From: Paraburkholderia polaris
Lineage (GTDB): Bacteria; Pseudomonadota; Gammaproteobacteria; Burkholderiales; Burkholderiaceae
NCBI RefSeq assembly: GCF_012927345.1
Contig: NZ_JABBGJ010000005.1
Coordinates: 186,001-250,000, forward strand
DNA length: 64,000 nucleotides
Direction of reading: 5' to 3'
The notes below the pieces were generated by a model. The model saw only the letters and a program-made list of their open reading frames with translations, was not told the origin of the DNA and did no database searches. Within the stretch, counting starts at the first letter, position 1. Each line of letters begins with the position of its first letter. Made by a program: the position numbers and the translations under genes. Below, piece by piece: positions 34,757 to 44,726 of this stretch.

Positions 34757-36748
34757 ATGCGCTACACATTGATCGCATTAATAGTTGGTACTGCTTTATG
34801 TCGCGAGGCGGTGGCAAGTACCCCGGTCACGCCAGCATGCACATACAAGGTTCAGGCATTTGTCGCGCATCAGGACGACGATCTGTTTTTCATGCAAACC
34901 GATTTGCAGCGCGACATTGCGCGGGGCGCTTGCGTGCAGATTGTGTATCTGACGAACGGAAAGATTGCCTCCGATACCTGGGAATACTCAGCGAAGCGCG
35001 ACCTCGGTGCGATGACCGCGTGGTCGTCCATGCTGGGCGCGCATGCTCCGGATGCTGTCCCATGGACCCGTGACCGACTGGACCTGTTGTCGCGAAAGCC
35101 GGTTCGCTATACCGACCCCAGCGGTCGCGTGACGCATATCCACCTCGGCATTGACGACCCTTGGGAGGGCGCTGGCTGGGGCTCTCACACGCCACTGAGT
35201 CACATGGTAGCGGACTTGCAATACGCTGCGCCTGCTTATCCGGACGGCCCTCCACCCGCCGATGCGGCTGGGAGCAGCGCCGAGCGCTATACGAGCGGTG
35301 GTCTTGCGAGGATGATCGCGAACCTGGCATTTGACTACGACCCAGACCTCATCTATCTGCAGGATCCGTCTATTACCACTCCAGTTGACAGGTTGTGTCG
35401 CGCATGTGGTGAGAACCACGATCATCCGGATCACCCTTCAGGCGCAAAAATGGCAATCAGGGGGAGTGAAATTCTTGAAAGCCGCCGTACGGTTCAGTTC
35501 TATACGGGTGATCCAGGCGCCGTAAGGCCTGCAAATCTGACGCCGGCGGAGTCCGATGCGAAAACTCGCGTGGCAGCATGGTATGGCACGTATGACAGCA
35601 AATACACTTGCGCCCGCGCGTCGGCTGCGGCGTCCCCCACGTGTGTCTGGCCCGCCGACGCGCAAGCCAAATGGCTTCAATCACAGTACGTCCTTGTGCG
35701 CAATGGGGACCAGGCCCGCTCGCAGATTGCGCCGGTGGGCACCCCGGAAGGTAAAGGCGGCCCGATCATTGCCTACGTAGGCAACAAGGACAACAAACTG
35801 CATGTGCGTGATACGGCATCACGCAGGCGCGTGCCAGTCGAGGGACGGTTTGCGAGCGTTCCGGCGGTCCTGATCGGTCAGGACGCTCGGGTATCTGTCT
35901 TCGCGCGCACGGCGCAACACGATCTTGTCCATCTGGCGACCAACGCAGCCGGCGAGTGGCTGCCGGCGATCACCTGGCAGGACAGCGTGATCGTGTCTTC
36001 GCCACGGGCCATTGCCAACCACGATGGCCGTTCTGCCGTTGTAGCCCGGGCGGTCGACTCCAGTGTGCTCTATCGCGCGGAAACCAGCGTTGGCGGTGCC
36101 TGGGGGCCCTGGCAACCCACGGGTCTTAAAGGAGTGGGCGACGTGGTCGTTGTGAAAGATGCGTCGGGCGCGCTAGCCGTTGCGGTGCGGGAGGAACCGT
36201 CGTACGGTCCGGTCGTGATCCAGTCGCAGGTGCTGCCCGGGCAATCGACGTTCCGGAAGGTGAATTTCCCCTGGGCCGCGACGTACATGGACCCCATCAT
36301 GTTGAACGGGGCAAACGGCAGTGTGATCGTCATCACCAAAGAGACAGATGGCAGATTCGGGGGGCGGGGCGTCGGCGACTTTACGGTTTATCGGCAGTCG
36401 TCGCCGGGCGCGTTGTCGGAGAGTACAACCTGGGTCAAATCGGGGCTTGGCGTTAAGGAGAACTGGGTCAATGCGACCGCTGCAATCAGGAACGACAAGG
36501 TGATCATGGCGGGAAACTGTGGAGCTGATAAATATTTCTATGCTATCGGCAATGCCCGAGTCGCCTATCCCAATCTCTGTGTTTGGAAGGACGGCGTGTC
36601 CACCGACCTGGGCCCTGTGGACGGCGCTCCGCAATTCGTCAGTGGTGATGGCGCCGAGCCAATGCTCGTCGTGCGCAGCGAGAACGATGAATCGGTGTTG
36701 GCCTCGAGGTTCAAGGATGGCGTGTGGTCGGCACTGGGTGCGCTTTAA
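34757..36748 (+). CDS. Secreted PIG-L-type deacetylase with C-terminal beta-propeller-like region
   Basis: The product has 663 residues. A signal peptide is visible (RYTLIALIVGTALCREAVAS, with likely cleavage after residue 20). The PIG-L zinc motif reads AHQDDD (H38, D40, D41), a variant of the usual AHPDD, and a second His-rich element is NHDHPDHPSGA. PIG-L enzymes de-N-acetylate sugars such as GlcNAc in glycolipids or polysaccharides. From about residue 320 the protein is repeat-like, with short strands such as DARVSVFARTAQHDLVHL and GRSAVVARAVDSSVLYRA. This suggests a lectin-like propeller that could bind glycans. I chose the ATG at 34757 with GAGG upstream; a TTG at 34727 opens the same frame. 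Confidence 0.75.
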   Translation: MRYTLIALIVGTALCREAVASTPVTPACTYKVQAFVAHQDDDLFFMQTDLQRDIARGACVQIVYLTNGKIASDTWEYSAKRDLGAMTAWSSMLGAHAPDAVPWTRDRLDLLSRKPVRYTDPSGRVTHIHLGIDDPWEGAGWGSHTPLSHMVADLQYAAPAYPDGPPPADAAGSSAERYTSGGLARMIANLAFDYDPDLIYLQDPSITTPVDRLCRACGENHDHPDHPSGAKMAIRGSEILESRRTVQFYTGDPGAVRPANLTPAESDAKTRVAAWYGTYDSKYTCARASAAASPTCVWPADAQAKWLQSQYVLVRNGDQARSQIAPVGTPEGKGGPIIAYVGNKDNKLHVRDTASRRRVPVEGRFASVPAVLIGQDARVSVFARTAQHDLVHLATNAAGEWLPAITWQDSVIVSSPRAIANHDGRSAVVARAVDSSVLYRAETSVGGAWGPWQPTGLKGVGDVVVVKDASGALAVAVREEPSYGPVVIQSQVLPGQSTFRKVNFPWAATYMDPIMLNGANGSVIVITKETDGRFGGRGVGDFTVYRQSSPGALSESTTWVKSGLGVKENWVNATAAIRNDKVIMAGNCGADKYFYAIGNARVAYPNLCVWKDGVSTDLGPVDGAPQFVSGDGAEPMLVVRSENDESVLASRFKDGVWSALGAL

Positions 36749-36814
36749 TACGGGCCGCCGCGCGCGTCGCGCATCGTGCTGCGCGGTAACCCGCCGCATC
36801 CTGGCTAGCTATAC

Positions 36815-36862
36815 TGCAAGGACACTGAGACTGCCGATCCCGGCAGTCTCAGTGTCCTTGCA
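36815..36862. terminator. Perfect 22-bp hairpin between convergent genes
   Basis: The arms, 36815-36836 and 36841-36862, pair without mismatch around a 4-nt loop (ATCC). The hairpin lies 66 nt after the stop of the PIG-L gene and just before the stop of the AcoR-like gene on the other strand. Only a weak T-run follows on the right. Its position and length make a bidirectional transcript end the best reading. Confidence 0.7.
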
Positions 36863-36878
36863 TTTCACGCATGAACGC

Positions 36879-38891
36879 TCAACGGCCTTGCCTCTGGCGT
36901 AGATAGCGATACACCGTATTGCGCGCCAGGCCCAACTCTCGCGCTGCCGCGGACACATTCCCGGTATGACGCGCCAGCGTTTGCTCGATCAGGACCGATT
37001 GCCACTCGTCCATACGGCCGGGCAGCGCAGCGGGGTCGCTTGCAACCGCCGCAGCCTGGCGGCTCTCCGCGTAACTGGCCGGCTTCGAGTTTGTGCCAAC
37101 AGGCGCTTGCCGATCAGGAACCGCTTCGCAATCCTGCAGAAAGTCCTCCGGCAAATCCTCGAGTTCGATCTGCTCCGCGCCTTCGGCCATGATGCCTGCG
37201 GTGCGCAGCACGTTAGCCAATTGCCGCAGATTGCCGGGCCAGCGGCATTGCGCGAACCGTTCCAGCACCTCATCGGACACACGACGCGGCAAACGCTCGC
37301 CGTCCGGCTGCAATGCGAGCATGCGCTCGACGAGCACCGCCAGATCGCTACGCTCGCGCAGCGCCGGCAAGGTGACGACGAGGCCGTTGATCCGGTAATA
37401 CAGGTCTTCGCGGAAGGTGCCGGCTTCGATCATCGCGCGCAGATTGCGGTGGGTCGCGCAGACGATGCGCAGATCGACCGGAATCGCCCGCGTGCCACCG
37501 AGCGGCACGACGGTACGCTCCTGCAGCACGCGCATCAGGCGCACTTGCTGGGCGAGCGGCATATCGCCGATTTCGTCGAGAAAAAGCGTGCCGCCGTCGG
37601 CCTGCACGATCTTGCCGACGCTGCCGCGTTTTTTTGCGCCGGTGAACGCGCCGTCCTCGTAGCCGAACAACTCTGCCTCGATTAGCGTATCGGGCAACGA
37701 TGCGCAATTCAGCGCGACGAAGGGCGCGGCTCGCCGCGGCGAATCGTGATGGATCGCGCGGGCGAGCCATTCCTTGCCGGTGCCGGTTTTGCCGAGTACG
37801 AGAATGGGGATATCGCGTCCGCGCAGCTTGGCGACTCTTCGCAGGATCGCGGAGACGTGCGCGTCGCCTGTATCGAGCGTTTCGAGTGTGGCGAGTTGCG
37901 CAGCTTCGCAGGGCCGAGCCGCAGTGCGCGTGCCGTTGGAAGTGGCCGTACGCGCCGCGTCGGGCAAGGCTTCTGCCGTAGCCACATAGCGCGGCACCGC
38001 AAACTCACCGCGTGCGACCACGCGCACGCCGCTCGGCAACGTCAGCACGATGTTTTCGCCTGGTGCGCGGGCGATCTGTTGCAGCAGCCGGGCGAATGCG
38101 ATACCGAACAGCGCATCGAAGGTTTGCCTTTGCAGGTCGGCGAGCGGCTGCCCGAATTGAAACAGCGCGCTGCGATTCGCGGACAGGAACGTGCCGTCCG
38201 GCGCAAACGCGGCGAGTCCTTCGTAGAGCGTGCCGATGAATTCCGCGCGCGCGTGAAAGTGGACGCGAATGGCGTCGACGAATTGATTGGAGAACAGATG
38301 ATTTTCGATCATCTGCGCTGACATCCGCACGAGCGCGAGCGTGTGTTTGTGGAAGCCGCGCGTGTCGCCGCTGACATCGAGCGCGCCGATGGTGCGCCCG
38401 AACGGATCCGCGATCGGCGCGCACGAACAGGTCAGGATCCGGTTCGCGTGCAGGAAGTGCTCGCCGGCGTGCACGACGGTCGGCTGCCCGTCGATCAGGG
38501 CGGTGCCGATCGCGTTCGTACCACGATCCGCTTCGGCCCATGACACGCCCGGGCACAACGCGACACGATTGGCTTTTTCGACGAAGTCGCTGTCGCCGAG
38601 ACTGTGGAGAATCACGCCGTGATTGTCGGTGAGCAGCACCATGCTTTGCGTGTCGACGATCTGCGCGTGCAGCGTCTCCATGACGGGCAGCGCGTGCGTA
38701 TAGAGCGACTGATTGCGATCGACAAGCTCACGCAGCGCGGGGCGGCGCAGCGGCTGAAAGTCCGGCGTTTCCGACGCACGCAGGCCGACTTCGAGCGAGC
38801 GGGCATGAGCTTGCGCGATGACATCTGGTCGACCAATGGTGGGCGGCGTGGCAGGACGATGGATCAAAGCATGTCTCCGGTTGTCGGACAC
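36879..38891 (-). CDS. Sigma-54-dependent AcoR-like transcriptional activator
   Basis: The product has 670 residues. Domains in order are a GAF-like sensor (about 65-200), a PAS-like segment (about 215-300), an AAA+ sigma-54 interaction domain and a Fis-type HTH (about 635-665). The AAA+ domain has Walker A GKTGTGKE (367-374) and GAFTGA (414-419). GAFTGA marks contact with sigma-54. The overall architecture matches AcoR, which activates acetoin catabolic genes, but no such operon is near, so the signal is open. The start is a GTG at 38891 without a strong ribosome site. A near-perfect 20-bp palindrome lies 20 nt upstream. Confidence 0.88.
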   Translation of the reverse strand: MSDNRRHALIHRPATPPTIGRPDVIAQAHARSLEVGLRASETPDFQPLRRPALRELVDRNQSLYTHALPVMETLHAQIVDTQSMVLLTDNHGVILHSLGDSDFVEKANRVALCPGVSWAEADRGTNAIGTALIDGQPTVVHAGEHFLHANRILTCSCAPIADPFGRTIGALDVSGDTRGFHKHTLALVRMSAQMIENHLFSNQFVDAIRVHFHARAEFIGTLYEGLAAFAPDGTFLSANRSALFQFGQPLADLQRQTFDALFGIAFARLLQQIARAPGENIVLTLPSGVRVVARGEFAVPRYVATAEALPDAARTATSNGTRTAARPCEAAQLATLETLDTGDAHVSAILRRVAKLRGRDIPILVLGKTGTGKEWLARAIHHDSPRRAAPFVALNCASLPDTLIEAELFGYEDGAFTGAKKRGSVGKIVQADGGTLFLDEIGDMPLAQQVRLMRVLQERTVVPLGGTRAIPVDLRIVCATHRNLRAMIEAGTFREDLYYRINGLVVTLPALRERSDLAVLVERMLALQPDGERLPRRVSDEVLERFAQCRWPGNLRQLANVLRTAGIMAEGAEQIELEDLPEDFLQDCEAVPDRQAPVGTNSKPASYAESRQAAAVASDPAALPGRMDEWQSVLIEQTLARHTGNVSAAARELGLARNTVYRYLRQRQGR

Positions 38892-39285
38892 GGCGGGTGC
38901 GTTGCCCGCCGTTGCATTGCGCAGTGCAACATACGCATCCGCGGCTGAACACCGATATTACAGGACGAAACAGAACGTAGGCGAAAGCCGCGCGGCAGGG
39001 AAAAACCGGATCGCGCGGTAGAAAATCTGCGCCTCAAAACACCACGTCAAGCACCAAAATCAAGCAAACAAAAAGGAAAACTTGCGCAGCGCCCGAACTC
39101 GTCTACAGTGAATCCAATCACCTCCGCGGGGCGCGAAGTACAACGCTGTCGCAACCGCAGAGTGACGGACCCGCACCAACAGGATCCGACAAGGAGGAAA
39201 AGCGCTGCAAGTGCGACCAGACTCAACCAGCGTGCGCAGTACCAATCGACCCATGCGCAGCACCCAACCTTTTAGGTGAATACCC
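38892..39285. promoter_or_regulatory. Divergent region between the AcoR-like gene and the DUF1488 gene
   Basis: No gene is seen in 394 nt. A 20-bp palindrome with one mismatched pair (GTTGCATTGC 38911-38920 and GCAGTGCAAC 38921-38930) lies 20 nt before the AcoR-like start. It could be an autoregulatory operator or a hairpin in the 5' UTR. I see no -24/-12 GG-N10-GC element that I would trust. Confidence 0.4.
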
Positions 39286-39576
39286 ATGCAGATCCTATTT
39301 CCGAACGAAACTCCTGAATATTCAGGTCGCGAACTTACCTTGGCGTTCCCGGCAATGGTTGATGGGGAAAGGGTGGAGTGCATGATCACGGCTGAGGCGC
39401 TGGAAGATCACTTCGGCGCCGCCTCGCCGCGTCTGGAGGACATGGTCGGCGCATTCGACGCGCACCGGGCGCGGATCGAAGCAGCAACGCGACGTCTGCT
39501 ATCGGAAACGCGGGCGCAATGTCTGGTGCTGAGAAGCGGCTACGTGCGTTTCTACGAAGCGAACTGGCGCAACTGA
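39286..39576 (+). CDS. DUF1488 family protein
   Basis: The product has 96 residues and starts MQILFPNETPEYSGRELTLA. It also carries RVECMITAEALEDHFG, matching the small DUF1488 family of unknown function. It is soluble, with a helix-rich C-terminus (RARIEAATRRLLSETRA). AGGTG precedes the ATG. It stands alone on its strand. Confidence 0.8.
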   Translation: MQILFPNETPEYSGRELTLAFPAMVDGERVECMITAEALEDHFGAASPRLEDMVGAFDAHRARIEAATRRLLSETRAQCLVLRSGYVRFYEANWRN

Positions 39577-40017
39577 GCGATTTTGCGCCTGCTGGGTGTC
39601 CACCCGAAAATGGACCCCAAAATAAGCCCAGCGAGCAGGCAGGGCAAAAAATCAGAACAAGCCGCGCAAGAGCAACACGAGACGCAAACCCAGGCGCGGC
39701 GTTCGCACGACAACAGGTTCTCAACGGGCCGCGGCCACTCGCGCCGTTCGGTTCAGTACGCGCCGCTGTATGTTCCTGTGACCCGTTCGTTGGTTTTTAT
39801 CAATCATCGGATTGATAAAGGGTGCCCGACCAGAACGGGCGCCTTCAACAACTAACTCAACAAAACGATTGTCGATCCAGACCGAACCGTGGCCAAACAC
39901 CGCGACGATGCCGCGCTGCTTTCACTCAGGTAGCGATGCGTTGTGCGGTGTTGCATTGCACACCGCCGCGCCGCGTCACATCTAGTTCCGTGTTTCGCGT
40001 CAGGAGCCGGCGCGCTC
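39577..40017. other. Convergent intergenic region with small hairpins
   Basis: No convincing gene is seen. A perfect 10-bp hairpin has arms 39796-39805 and 39810-39819 (TTTATCAATC / GATTGATAAA). Next to it is a GC hairpin, 39821-39828 with 39836-39843. A third has arms 39945-39951 and 39960-39966. They lie between the DUF1488 gene and the end of the NCS2 permease gene. None has a good T-tract, so termination is possible but not proven. Confidence 0.45.
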
Positions 40018-41319
40018 TTATTCGCTGCCGAGGTAGAAATACCGGAACAGGAAAATCGCCGCGATGATCCACACCACCAGTTTCACTTTGCGCGCCTGCC
40101 CGGTCAGCAATTTCAGGCCGGCATACGAGATGAAACCGAATGCGACGCCATTGGCGATCGAGTAGGTGAACGGCATCAGCAGGGCGGTGAGCGCGGCCGG
40201 CACGACTTCGGTGGCGTCGTCCCACGGCAGGTCGAGCATTTCGCGCAGCATCAGGCACGACACGTACAGCAGGGCCGGCGCCGTCGCGTAGCCGGGCACC
40301 ACGCCCGCCAGCGGCGCGAAAAACAGCGCTGCGAGGAACAGCACGGCGACGGTGATCGCGGTCACACCCGTGCGGCCGCCGGCCTGCACGCCCGACGCGC
40401 TTTCGATATACGCCGTGGTCGACGACGTGCCCAGCATCGAGCCGGCCAGAATCGCGGTGCTGTCAGCGAGCAGAGCGCGGTTCAGTCGAAACATCTTGCC
40501 TTCGACCAGCAGCCCGGCGCGATTGGCCACGCCCATCAGCGTGCCGGTCGCATCGAACAGTTCGACGAGGAAGAACACCAGAATCACGTTCAGCACGCCG
40601 CCGGAGAGCGCGCCGCGAATGTCGAGCTGGAACAGCGTCGGTGCAATCGACGGCGGCGCGGAGACGATGCCGTGGAACTGATTGCCACCGAAGAAAAAGC
40701 TCAGCACGGTCACGCCGACAATGCCGATCAGGATCGCGCCGCGCACCCGCAGATAGTCGAGCGTGACGATCGCGAAGAAGCCGATTACCGCGAGAATCAC
40801 ATGCGGATTGTGCAGATCGCCGAGCGTGACGAGCGTGGCCGGATTGCCGACCACCACACCGGCTGACTTCAGCGAAATGATCGCGAGAAACAGCCCGATA
40901 CCGCCGGTGATGGCAATACGTATCGAATGTGGAATGCCGTTGACGATCACCTCACGCACGCGAAACAGCGTGACGATCAGGAACAGGCAACCGGAGATGA
41001 ACACCGCGCCGAGCGCGGCTTGCCACGTGAAGCCCATGCCCTTCACGACGGTGTACGCGAAGTACGCGTTCAGGCCCATGCCGGGCGCGAGCGCGATCGG
41101 ATAGTTCGCGTAGAGACCCATGATCAGCGAGGCCAGCGCGGCCACGATGCAGGTCGCGACAAACACTGCGTCCTTCGGCATGCCGGCGTCGCCGAGAATC
41201 GCGGGGTTGACGAAGATGATGTAGGCCATCGTCAGGAAGGTGGTCAGCCCAGCGAGCACTTCCGTGCGCAGGTTGGTGCCGGCGGCTTCGAAGCCGAAGT
41301 ATCGTTTTATGGAGTCCAT
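40018..41319 (-). CDS. NCS2-family purine permease (GhxP/AdeQ-like)
   Basis: A polytopic membrane protein of 433 residues. It starts MDSIKRYFGFEAAGTNLRTE and then has TTFLTMAYIIFVNPAILGDAG, typical of the AzgA-like purine branch of NCS2. That branch imports adenine, guanine or hypoxanthine with protons. The signature GTSSTTAYIESASGVQAGGR is present. The start at 41319 is preceded by a weak GAGAG; the frame is open farther upstream without a site. The 514 nt upstream are empty and probably regulatory. Confidence 0.88.
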   Translation of the reverse strand: MDSIKRYFGFEAAGTNLRTEVLAGLTTFLTMAYIIFVNPAILGDAGMPKDAVFVATCIVAALASLIMGLYANYPIALAPGMGLNAYFAYTVVKGMGFTWQAALGAVFISGCLFLIVTLFRVREVIVNGIPHSIRIAITGGIGLFLAIISLKSAGVVVGNPATLVTLGDLHNPHVILAVIGFFAIVTLDYLRVRGAILIGIVGVTVLSFFFGGNQFHGIVSAPPSIAPTLFQLDIRGALSGGVLNVILVFFLVELFDATGTLMGVANRAGLLVEGKMFRLNRALLADSTAILAGSMLGTSSTTAYIESASGVQAGGRTGVTAITVAVLFLAALFFAPLAGVVPGYATAPALLYVSCLMLREMLDLPWDDATEVVPAALTALLMPFTYSIANGVAFGFISYAGLKLLTGQARKVKLVVWIIAAIFLFRYFYLGSE

Positions 41320-41833
41320 GAGGCGGGTCTCTCGTTGTTCAAAAAGCGCTTCTTGTGGTTGATACGGGCTATGCGCAGCAAATAAACGGGCGAGTGTGCC
41401 GTCCGACGCGGCACCGATGCGCCATGCGCCCAAGCCTACGGGCGGATTGTAATCATGATTGGCGGCGGCGAACCGGATTGTGTGACTGCGGGCTTAGCCG
41501 AAGGGGCGAGATGATACCTTGCCAGCGCGCGGGGCGGAGCGGCAAGCGAATTTGCGATGTTGCGGCGGCAAACGGTGGGGCAAACGGTGGACTTTCGGGG
41601 AGGCGGGGCAAGGCGGAGCCTCGCGGCGCAGCCTGGATTGAACAGATTCGGGCAGAGCCTAGCCTCGAAAAGGCGGGCAGACAATACAGGTGGAAAAAAG
41701 GGGCAGGCGGCGGGAGAGGCCGGCGGTTAATGCGCGGAGATGCGCAGGTATAAGGCATGCGAGGCCCACGTCGCCCGCGACCGTTGCAGTCGCAGGCGGC
41801 CTGCATGCCGCTTCAAGGCGAGGGCGAGACTGA
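41320..41833. other. Empty upstream region of the purine permease
   Basis: I see no gene in these 514 nt. They separate the DUF4148 gene's stop from the permease start, both on the minus strand, and must contain the permease promoter. I looked for a purine-type riboswitch and saw none I would support. Confidence 0.4.
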
Positions 41834-42091
41834 TTACTGCCCCATGCTGCCACCCATCTGCTGCGCCCGTCGTGCGGCGACGATGCGGCCCGCGCGTTGC
41901 GCGTTTTCCGGATAGTCGATCCAGTCGAGCGGATCGTAGCCGGCAGCGCGCCAATCGGCCAGATCGGCTTTCACCTGGGCACGCGTTAGCGGTGCCGACG
42001 GGTCGTAAGGCCGCGCGCTCTGCGCAAACGCGGTGCTCATACTCACGGCGGCTAACAGCGCGCCGAGTCCAACTAAAGAAGCGACTTTCAT
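41834..42091 (-). CDS. DUF4148-domain exported protein
   Basis: An 85-residue protein with a clear signal peptide (ASLVGLGALLAAVSMSTAFA, cleavage near residue 23). A short periplasmic domain follows, with LTRAQVKADLADWRAAGYDP, the DUF4148 hallmark. This family is abundant in Burkholderia and of unknown function. AGGAG stands 7-8 nt before the ATG. The length is typical. Confidence 0.9.
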   Translation of the reverse strand: MKVASLVGLGALLAAVSMSTAFAQSARPYDPSAPLTRAQVKADLADWRAAGYDPLDWIDYPENAQRAGRIVAARRAQQMGGSMGQ

Positions 42092-42230
42092 GATGAGCTC
42101 CTATGGAGCGGTTAAAAACGACTCCTCCATGTTAATTTTCGTAAGCATTTGGAGTAAGTCGATTGAAGGTAATGCACTGTTTCATCCAGCGATCCAAAGT
42201 GGCCCCAGTTGAACCCGCGCGACCCTCGGA

Positions 42231-43004
42231 TCAGGAGGCCGACGGCTTGCTGATCCGATCCAGCACCGCGCTCAACAGATCGATCGGCAGCGGAAATACG
42301 ATCGTTGAGTTTTTGTCGGCGGCAATCGTCGTGAGCGTTTGCAGGTAGCGCAACTGCATCGCCTGCGGCTGCTTCGAGAGCGTCTGGGCCGCTTCCAGCA
42401 GATGCTGCGAGGCCTGCAATTCGCCTTCCGCGTGAATCACCTTGGCGCGCCGTTCGCGCTCGGCCTCGGCCTGGCGCGCAATCGCCCGGATCATCGTTTC
42501 GTTGATGTCAACGTGCTTGATCTCGACGATCGACACCTTGATGCCCCACGCGTCGGTCTGTGAATCGAGTACTTTCTGGATATCGGCGTTCAGTTGCTCG
42601 CGGTCGGCGAGCAGTTCGTCGAGTTCGTGCTTGCCGAGCACCGAGCGCAACGTGGTTTGCGACAACTGGCTGGTCGCATCGAAATAACGCGCCACCTGTA
42701 TCACCGCTTTCTCCGGATCGACGACACGGAAATACACCACCGCGTTGACCTTCACCGAAACGTTGTCGCGCGTAATCACGTCTTGCGGCGGCACGTCGAA
42801 CACGACTGTGCGCAAATCCATCCGCACGGCCTGCTGCACGATCGGGATGATCAGGACGAGACCAGGCCCCTTGACCTTCCAGAAGCGCCCCAGCATGAAC
42901 ACCACGCCGCGCTCGTATTCGCGAAAAATCCGTATCGATGAGGCAATCAGTGCGGCCACCAGCAGAATCAGAATGCTGCTGAAGCCGAATGTGAAACCGA
43001 TCAT
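42231..43004 (-). CDS. Slipin (stomatin/SPFH family) membrane protein
   Basis: The product has 257 residues. An N-terminal membrane anchor ([19 protein letters not shown]) is followed by an SPFH/Band-7 domain (about 30-190, [15 protein letters not shown] and [20 protein letters not shown]). A helical tail ([20 protein letters not shown]) completes the protein. Slipins scaffold membrane microdomains and are usually encoded with an NfeD protease. Here the ATG overlaps the nfeD stop by 4 nt, showing translational coupling. It is the last gene of the AraC-nfeD-slipin orientation block. Confidence 0.92.
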   Translation of the reverse strand: MIGFTFGFSSILILLVAALIASSIRIFREYERGVVFMLGRFWKVKGPGLVLIIPIVQQAVRMDLRTVVFDVPPQDVITRDNVSVKVNAVVYFRVVDPEKAVIQVARYFDATSQLSQTTLRSVLGKHELDELLADREQLNADIQKVLDSQTDAWGIKVSIVEIKHVDINETMIRAIARQAEAERERRAKVIHAEGELQASQHLLEAAQTLSKQPQAMQLRYLQTLTTIAADKNSTIVFPLPIDLLSAVLDRISKPSAS

Positions 43005-44644
43005 GAGCGTTCTCCTTGTTTTAGTGCTTCCGCGGGCACCACGGTCAGCGTCAGTCCGCGCCGCGCAGTGACGCGCACCGCGTGACCGGCCGCGACCGGG
43101 GCCGTGCTGGACACCCGCCAGCGTTCACCATGCACCTGCGCCCAGCCGGCCAGCGTGCCGCCCGCTGCGTCCCCTGGCAGCAGGCCACCGTCCGGCGACA
43201 GGCCACCGTCGAGCACGACGCCGAGACTGCCGATCAGCCCTTCCGAGCCGGTTACCACGGGCCGGCGTCGGGCCCGCAAGGCCAGCCTCGACACCCCGAA
43301 TATGAACGCGACGCTGAACACGACCACGGCCGCGATCAGGGGCAGCGGAATGCCGTAGCCGGGCACGTCGGTATCGATCAGCATCAGCGCGCCGATCACG
43401 AACGCGACCACACCGCCGAAACCGAGCGAGCCGAAGGTCGGCAGAAACGCCTCGCCGATCAGGAACGCAATGCCGAGAAAGATCAGGCCGAGCCCGACGT
43501 AATTGACCGGCAGCATCTGCATCGCGAAGAGCCCCATCAGCAGGCTGATGGCGCCGACTACGCCCGGCAGCACGAACCCCGGATTGGCGAACTCGAAGAA
43601 CAGGCCGTACATGCCGATCATCAGCAGAACCAGCGCGACGTTCGGATCGGTGATGACCGCGAGGAACTGGCTGCGCCAATCGGCTTCGAGCGTGACGACC
43701 GGTGCATTGGCGGTGCTGAGCTTGACGTCGCCTCGGCTCGTGCTGATCGTGCGGCCGTCCAGCTGGCGCAACAGGTCGGGAATGTCGCGCGCGTTCAGAT
43801 CGACCACGTGCTGCGCGAGCGCTTCGCTGGCTGAGAGGCTGACGGCCTCGCGCACCGCGCGCTCGGCCCAGTCGGCGTTGCGGCCGCGCATTTGCGCGAG
43901 GCCGCGGATGTAGGCGGCCGCGTCGTGGACCTGCTTGCGCAGTTCGGTTGATTGGCTGTCGAGGGGAAGGGCGGCGCTGGGCGCGCTCGCGGGGACGGAC
44001 GAGTTGGCTGAGCTGGTCGAGCTGGCCGAGTTCACCGAACCGGCTGAGGCAGGCACGGCGGGCTCGTTCTTTTGGGCGCCAGCGCCGCCTCCCGTGCCCG
44101 GCAGTCCCGGCATACCGCCGCCGCCCGCGGGCGGCTCCGCACCGCCGATGCCCATCTGGATCGGCGTCGCCGCGCCGAGATTGGTGCCCGGCGCCATCGC
44201 CGCAATATGGCTGGCGTAGACGATATAGGTGCCGGCGCTCGCCGCTCGCGCGCCACTCGGGGCGATAAAGGTGGCGACCGGCACCGGCGAGCCGAGAATC
44301 GCCTTGATGATCTGCCGCATCGACGTATCCAGCCCACCGGGCGTATCGAGTTGCAGCACGGCGAGTTGTGCGCGATCGTCGGCGGCGCGCTGCAGGCTGC
44401 GCACGATGAAGTCAGCGCTGGCCGGACTGATCGCGCCGTTCACCGGAATCACGATAACGCTATTCGGTGCGACGGCGGCCTCGGCGACCCAACCCCGCGG
44501 TGCGTTTTCGCACAACGCGAATCCAAATGCCAAAAGCACGCCAAACGCGGTCATGCCGCGCATCAACCAGCCCACGCCTGGGCCACGGGTAAGCGCAGGG
44601 CGCGGACCAGACTGCCGGAACGGGAGACGCGGATACGTGCTCAT
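43001..44644 (-). CDS. NfeD-type membrane serine protease
   Basis: The product has 547 residues: an N-terminal hydrophobic segment ([17 protein letters not shown]), a ClpP/SppA-like serine protease domain, about four membrane spans and an OB-fold NfeD-C domain at the end. In the protease domain [15 protein letters not shown] and [16 protein letters not shown] place the likely active Ser. A Ser/Ala/Pro-rich insert (about 180-235, [16 protein letters not shown]) interrupts the protease domain. NfeD/slipin pairs act in membrane quality control; archaeal members cleave stomatin. It overlaps the slipin gene by 4 nt. Confidence 0.88.
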   Translation of the reverse strand: MSTYPRLPFRQSGPRPALTRGPGVGWLMRGMTAFGVLLAFGFALCENAPRGWVAEAAVAPNSVIVIPVNGAISPASADFIVRSLQRAADDRAQLAVLQLDTPGGLDTSMRQIIKAILGSPVPVATFIAPSGARAASAGTYIVYASHIAAMAPGTNLGAATPIQMGIGGAEPPAGGGGMPGLPGTGGGAGAQKNEPAVPASAGSVNSASSTSSANSSVPASAPSAALPLDSQSTELRKQVHDAAAYIRGLAQMRGRNADWAERAVREAVSLSASEALAQHVVDLNARDIPDLLRQLDGRTISTSRGDVKLSTANAPVVTLEADWRSQFLAVITDPNVALVLLMIGMYGLFFEFANPGFVLPGVVGAISLLMGLFAMQMLPVNYVGLGLIFLGIAFLIGEAFLPTFGSLGFGGVVAFVIGALMLIDTDVPGYGIPLPLIAAVVVFSVAFIFGVSRLALRARRRPVVTGSEGLIGSLGVVLDGGLSPDGGLLPGDAAGGTLAGWAQVHGERWRVSSTAPVAAGHAVRVTARRGLTLTVVPAEALKQGERS

Positions 44645-44726
44645 CGCTGATGGCTACCGCGCCATGCCGATGGGTATCGACCGGCGCGGGCCGATACCCC
44701 AAGAAGGGTGGCCTGCTCCTTACAGC

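Noticed and set aside
39583..39855. Open frame of 90 codons after the DUF1488 gene
   Set aside because: No ribosome site, low-complexity Gln/Arg content and hairpins inside; treated as intergenic.
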